DNA from: Chloroflexota bacterium
Lineage (GTDB): Bacteria; Chloroflexota; UBA6077; CF-72
Reading direction: 5' to 3'
Assembly: GCA_019247135.1 (NCBI GenBank)
Contig: JAFAPL010000964.1
Location: 1-16,393 of the forward strand
Length of the DNA stretch: 16,393 nt
Position 1 is the first letter of the stretch; each line of letters opens with the position of its first letter. Position numbers and translations under genes: made by a program. The notes under the pieces were generated by a model. It saw only the letters and a list, made by a program, of their open reading frames with translations. It made no database searches and was not told the DNA's origin. Positions 14,010-16,393 of this stretch are shown in pieces.

Positions 14010-15306
14010 GCGGCGCCGCGTCGACCGTCTCCCCGCTCGCCAGCTCCGTCCCGACGTGCCCGTTCGACGACAGAAACCGGAGAAAGTCGCGCTCGATCAC
14101 CTCGGCGGCGATCAAACAGTTCCTGCCAATGCGCAGCCCGGTAGGAATGCGTGCGCCCTTGCCGACCACGGTGATGCCCGTCTGGAGATTGCGCGGCTGA
14201 GTTCGATTCGGACGCGTATCTGTGCCATTGCCGAGATGCACGTTGGCGCCGACGACCACGCTCTTATCGAGGATCGCACGGTCCACGACGCTGCCCGGTC
14301 CAACGATGCAGTCGGTGAAGAGGATGCTGTCGCGTACGAGGGCACCTTCGCCAACGAAGACGCCCGGCGAGAGCACGGAATGCTCGACAGTGCCATTGAT
14401 GATCGATCCGTGCGAGATCAGGCTGCGTACGATTTTGCCGCGCTCGGTTACGCGCGCGGGCGGCCGCTCCTCCGAGCGAGTGTGGATGAGCCAGTCTGTG
14501 TCGTACAGGTCCAGATCGGGTGGCTCTTTGAGAAGGCCCATATTGGATTCCCAGTACGTGTGGATCGTGCCCACATCGCGCCAGTACTCGCGGAACGGGT
14601 AGGCGAAAACACGATCGGCCTGGACCATGCGCGGAATGATGTCGCGACCGAAGTCGCGTCTCGAGCCGGCCGTGCGAGCATCTTCGTCGAGTCGCCGGAC
14701 GAGGACGTCGCGATCGAACACATAGACGCCCATGCTGATCAAATTGCTCTGCGGCTGTGGCGGCTTCTCGTCGAAACGGACTACGCGCCCGTCCGGCGCG
14801 GTAACGAGTGTTCCAAACCGATGCGCCTCTTCCATCGGCACCTGCATCACGGCGACCGTGGCGTCTGCCTTGCGGTCATCATGGAAGGCGAGCATCGCGT
14901 TGTAATCCATCTTGTACACGTGATCGCCCGACAGGATGAGCACCGTTTCCGCACGCCAATCGGCGAGCTCCGCCAGGTTCTGGTACACGGCGTCGGCTGT
15001 CCCGCGGTACCAGTCGCTGCCCTTGCGCCCGAGGTACGGCTGCAGCAGGCGCACGCCGCCGCGCATTCGGTCGAGGTCCCACGGACGGCCGATGCCGATG
15101 TGATCGTTCAGGCTGTGCGGCCGGTACTGGGTCAGAACCGCGACGCGATAGATACCGGAGTTGACGCAGTTGGAGAGAGTGAAATCGATGATGCGGTACT
15201 TGCCGGCGAAAGGGACCGCGGGCTTGGCGCGTTGGGCTGACAGGACACTGAGTCGCTCGCCCTGGCCGCCGGCGAGGATGACCGCGGCCACGTTCCGAAT
15301 CGCCAT
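13990..15306 (-). CDS. glgC: glucose-1-phosphate adenylyltransferase GlgC, 438 aa
   Basis: GlgC makes ADP-glucose from glucose 1-phosphate and ATP, the controlled step of glycogen synthesis. The nucleotidyltransferase domain has [15 protein letters not shown] (8-22), [20 protein letters not shown] (27-46), [13 protein letters not shown] (98-110), [13 protein letters not shown] (123-135), [28 protein letters not shown] and [14 protein letters not shown] left-handed beta-helix of hexapeptide repeats follows ([20 protein letters not shown] onward), as in the family. The ATG at 15306 directly precedes the first strand; a TACACT box on the minus strand ends ten bases before it and there is no Shine-Dalgarno site. 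It follows the hydrolase gene by 19 bases and overlaps the kinase gene. No other glg gene is in the window. Confidence 0.96.
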   Translation of the reverse strand: MAIRNVAAVILAGGQGERLSVLSAQRAKPAVPFAGKYRIIDFTLSNCVNSGIYRVAVLTQYRPHSLNDHIGIGRPWDLDRMRGGVRLLQPYLGRKGSDWYRGTADAVYQNLAELADWRAETVLILSGDHVYKMDYNAMLAFHDDRKADATVAVMQVPMEEAHRFGTLVTAPDGRVVRFDEKPPQPQSNLISMGVYVFDRDVLVRRLDEDARTAGSRRDFGRDIIPRMVQADRVFAYPFREYWRDVGTIHTYWESNMGLLKEPPDLDLYDTDWLIHTRSEERPPARVTERGKIVRSLISHGSIINGTVEHSVLSPGVFVGEGALVRDSILFTDCIVGPGSVVDRAILDKSVVVGANVHLGNGTDTRPNRTQPRNLQTGITVVGKGARIPTGLRIGRNCLIAAEVIERDFLRFLSSNGHVGTELASGETVDAAPRETGAR

Positions 15307-15316
15307 CGCGTGCCGG

Positions 15317-15322
15317 AGTGTA
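15317..15322 (-). promoter_or_regulatory. candidate -10 box (TACACT) for glgC, near-leaderless
   Basis: On the minus strand TACACT ends ten bases before the glgC ATG and lies in the 19-base gap after the hydrolase stop. A start about seven bases downstream would leave a leader of only three or four bases, so glgC may be transcribed apart from the upstream hydrolase. Confidence 0.35.
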
Positions 15323-15325
15323 GCG

Positions 15326-16351
15326 TCAGACGACCTCCAGCATCACCGCGTGCACGTGCCAGAAAAGGCGCCAGAGGTCGGGCAGAAATGTGCGCCACGG
15401 CACGCTCCGCTCAGGAATTACGTGGGCGAAAATCGAAAATTCGGTGTATCGCTCCACCAGCCCGTGTGATGCGGCGGAGACAATCGCGCGACTTTCGGTG
15501 AACGGAATGTACGTGTCGTCGAGATCGTGCATCAGATACAGCCGCGCCGTGATGTCCTGCAGGTGCGCTGACGGCGAAATCTGCTGCAACTTCTCCTGTG
15601 TTTGTGCAGGCAGCGCGGCGACCCCCTGCTCCGCCTCATCCCGGTTCGCACCTTGCAGCACTTGCTGCACCAGAAGACCATCAGCGCCAACCGGCAGTGC
15701 CGCCACCAGCGAGGCGGCGACAACTTCAATGGTGCGATCTTCAGGTGCCCACTCGCGCATCTGGTTGTCAACCAGAATCGAGCGACTCGCGACATCGACG
15801 ATCAGCGACCGTGCATCGCTGTAGCTGCCGAAGCTGTTGACGAAAGCGATTCGGTCCCGCAAGTCAGGCTCCGCCGCGGCGACGATGCACAGGCCGCCCG
15901 CTGCCGATAAACCCACCAGGCCGACACGGCTCGTGTCGACGTCGGACTCGCCGTCCAGAGCGCGTAACTCGGAGCGGATACCGTCAACCTCCGCATACGT
16001 GATGCGCTCGCTGAGCAGGCCGTCCGACTGCGGAAGCATGACCACCACGCCCGACCTGGCGAGCGCGTCGGCGAAACGGTAGGCCAGGTCGATGCGCGGC
16101 AAATCACCCGCACCGAGCAACAGCACCAGCGCGCCGTGGCGGCCGCCGGTGGTCGGCCGAAACAGGTCGACATGGATGTCGCCGCCCGCGTACGTGAGGG
16201 TTGTGTTTTCGTGCGTCGACGCGGGGTGTGTCGCAAGGAGGTCAACCGGCGAACCCGGAAACATCGCGGGCAGCAGCAACAACGTCTGGATCGCGACGAC
16301 GAAGCCGTGCCATGCGTAGATGCCGAGCGCCAGAACGAAGCCTCGCTCCAT
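15326..16351 (-). CDS. membrane-anchored alpha/beta hydrolase, 341 aa
   Basis: Residues about 4-31 are hydrophobic and form a membrane anchor or uncleaved signal. The rest is an alpha/beta hydrolase: a strand [13 protein letters not shown] (74-86) at the oxyanion position, the nucleophile elbow [11 protein letters not shown] (143-153) with Ser149, the acid turn [13 protein letters not shown] (271-283) with Asp276/278/279, and the late His310 in FSIFAHV. The elbow reads G-L-S-A-A-G in place of the strict G-x-S-x-G but is common in dienelactone-hydrolase-like proteins. The substrate cannot be predicted. The start ATG at 16351 follows a TGG-TATGCT extended -10 box by 12 bases. It precedes glgC on the same strand; no metabolic link is evident. 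Confidence 0.8.
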   Translation of the reverse strand: MERGFVLALGIYAWHGFVVAIQTLLLLPAMFPGSPVDLLATHPASTHENTTLTYAGGDIHVDLFRPTTGGRHGALVLLLGAGDLPRIDLAYRFADALARSGVVVMLPQSDGLLSERITYAEVDGIRSELRALDGESDVDTSRVGLVGLSAAGGLCIVAAAEPDLRDRIAFVNSFGSYSDARSLIVDVASRSILVDNQMREWAPEDRTIEVVAASLVAALPVGADGLLVQQVLQGANRDEAEQGVAALPAQTQEKLQQISPSAHLQDITARLYLMHDLDDTYIPFTESRAIVSAASHGLVERYTEFSIFAHVIPERSVPWRTFLPDLWRLFWHVHAVMLEVV

Positions 16352-16363
16352 GGCGCGGCGGGT

Positions 16364-16372
16364 AGCATACCA
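16364..16372 (-). promoter_or_regulatory. extended -10 box (TGG-TATGCT) for the hydrolase gene
   Basis: On the minus strand TGG-TATGCT ends 12 bases before the ATG at 16351. Transcription would start near 16357, leaving about six untranslated bases and no room for a Shine-Dalgarno site. Confidence 0.4.
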
Positions 16373-16393
16373 GGCACCTGATTGATGAACGCT

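Noticed and set aside
13798..15240. Long plus-strand open frame across the glycerate kinase and glgC genes
   Set aside because: Both minus-strand genes are strongly supported by motifs; the plus-strand translation shows no family features and no promoter or ribosome-binding site.

Overview
The window is high-GC bacterial chromosomal DNA, densely coded and with many GTG starts. The gene order rpsO-pnp-dapB-asd-dapA, the GlgC type and the frequent TANNNT boxes lying 7-12 bases before start codons (probable leaderless mRNAs) suggest a member of the Chloroflexota or a nearby Terrabacteria lineage. That placement is inference from gene order and style; there is no rRNA here.

Layout. (1) 1-2860, minus strand: a YjbQ/UPF0047 protein, a multi-membrane GT87-like glycosyltransferase, an unrecognised membrane-anchored protein, and the first 34 codons of another membrane protein cut by the window edge. 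A 59-base imperfect tandem duplication lies over the start of the unrecognised gene. (2) 3035-4655, plus strand: a tight three-gene cassette with an XRE-type HTH regulator, an ImmA/IrrE-like protein whose HExxH has become HLVAH, and a zincin-like protein with intact HELAH. This is the most unusual locus in the window. (3) 4642-5953, minus: a secreted GH76-like glycoside hydrolase broken by a single-base frameshift, divergent from thiE (6001-6645). (4) 6688-12339, plus: the rpsO-pnp-dapB-asd-dapA cluster, which joins ribosome/RNA-decay genes to the first two committed steps of diaminopimelate/lysine synthesis (DapA, DapB) plus aspartate-semialdehyde dehydrogenase. It begins with a structured S15 leader and has three hairpins between rpsO and pnp. 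A 59-codon zinc-ribbon gene follows. (5) 12693-16351, minus: alpha/beta hydrolase, glgC (ADP-glucose synthesis for glycogen) and glycerate 2-kinase, the last two overlapping by 20 bases. The convergent junction at 12553-12692 holds a palindromic element present in two diverged copies.

The core is ordinary housekeeping metabolism (translation, RNA turnover, lysine/peptidoglycan precursor, thiamine, glycogen, glycerate). The points that deserve attention are the regulator/pseudo-protease/zincin trio, the folded element at the convergent junction, the leader and intergenic hairpins of rpsO-pnp, and the recurrent leaderless-promoter architecture.
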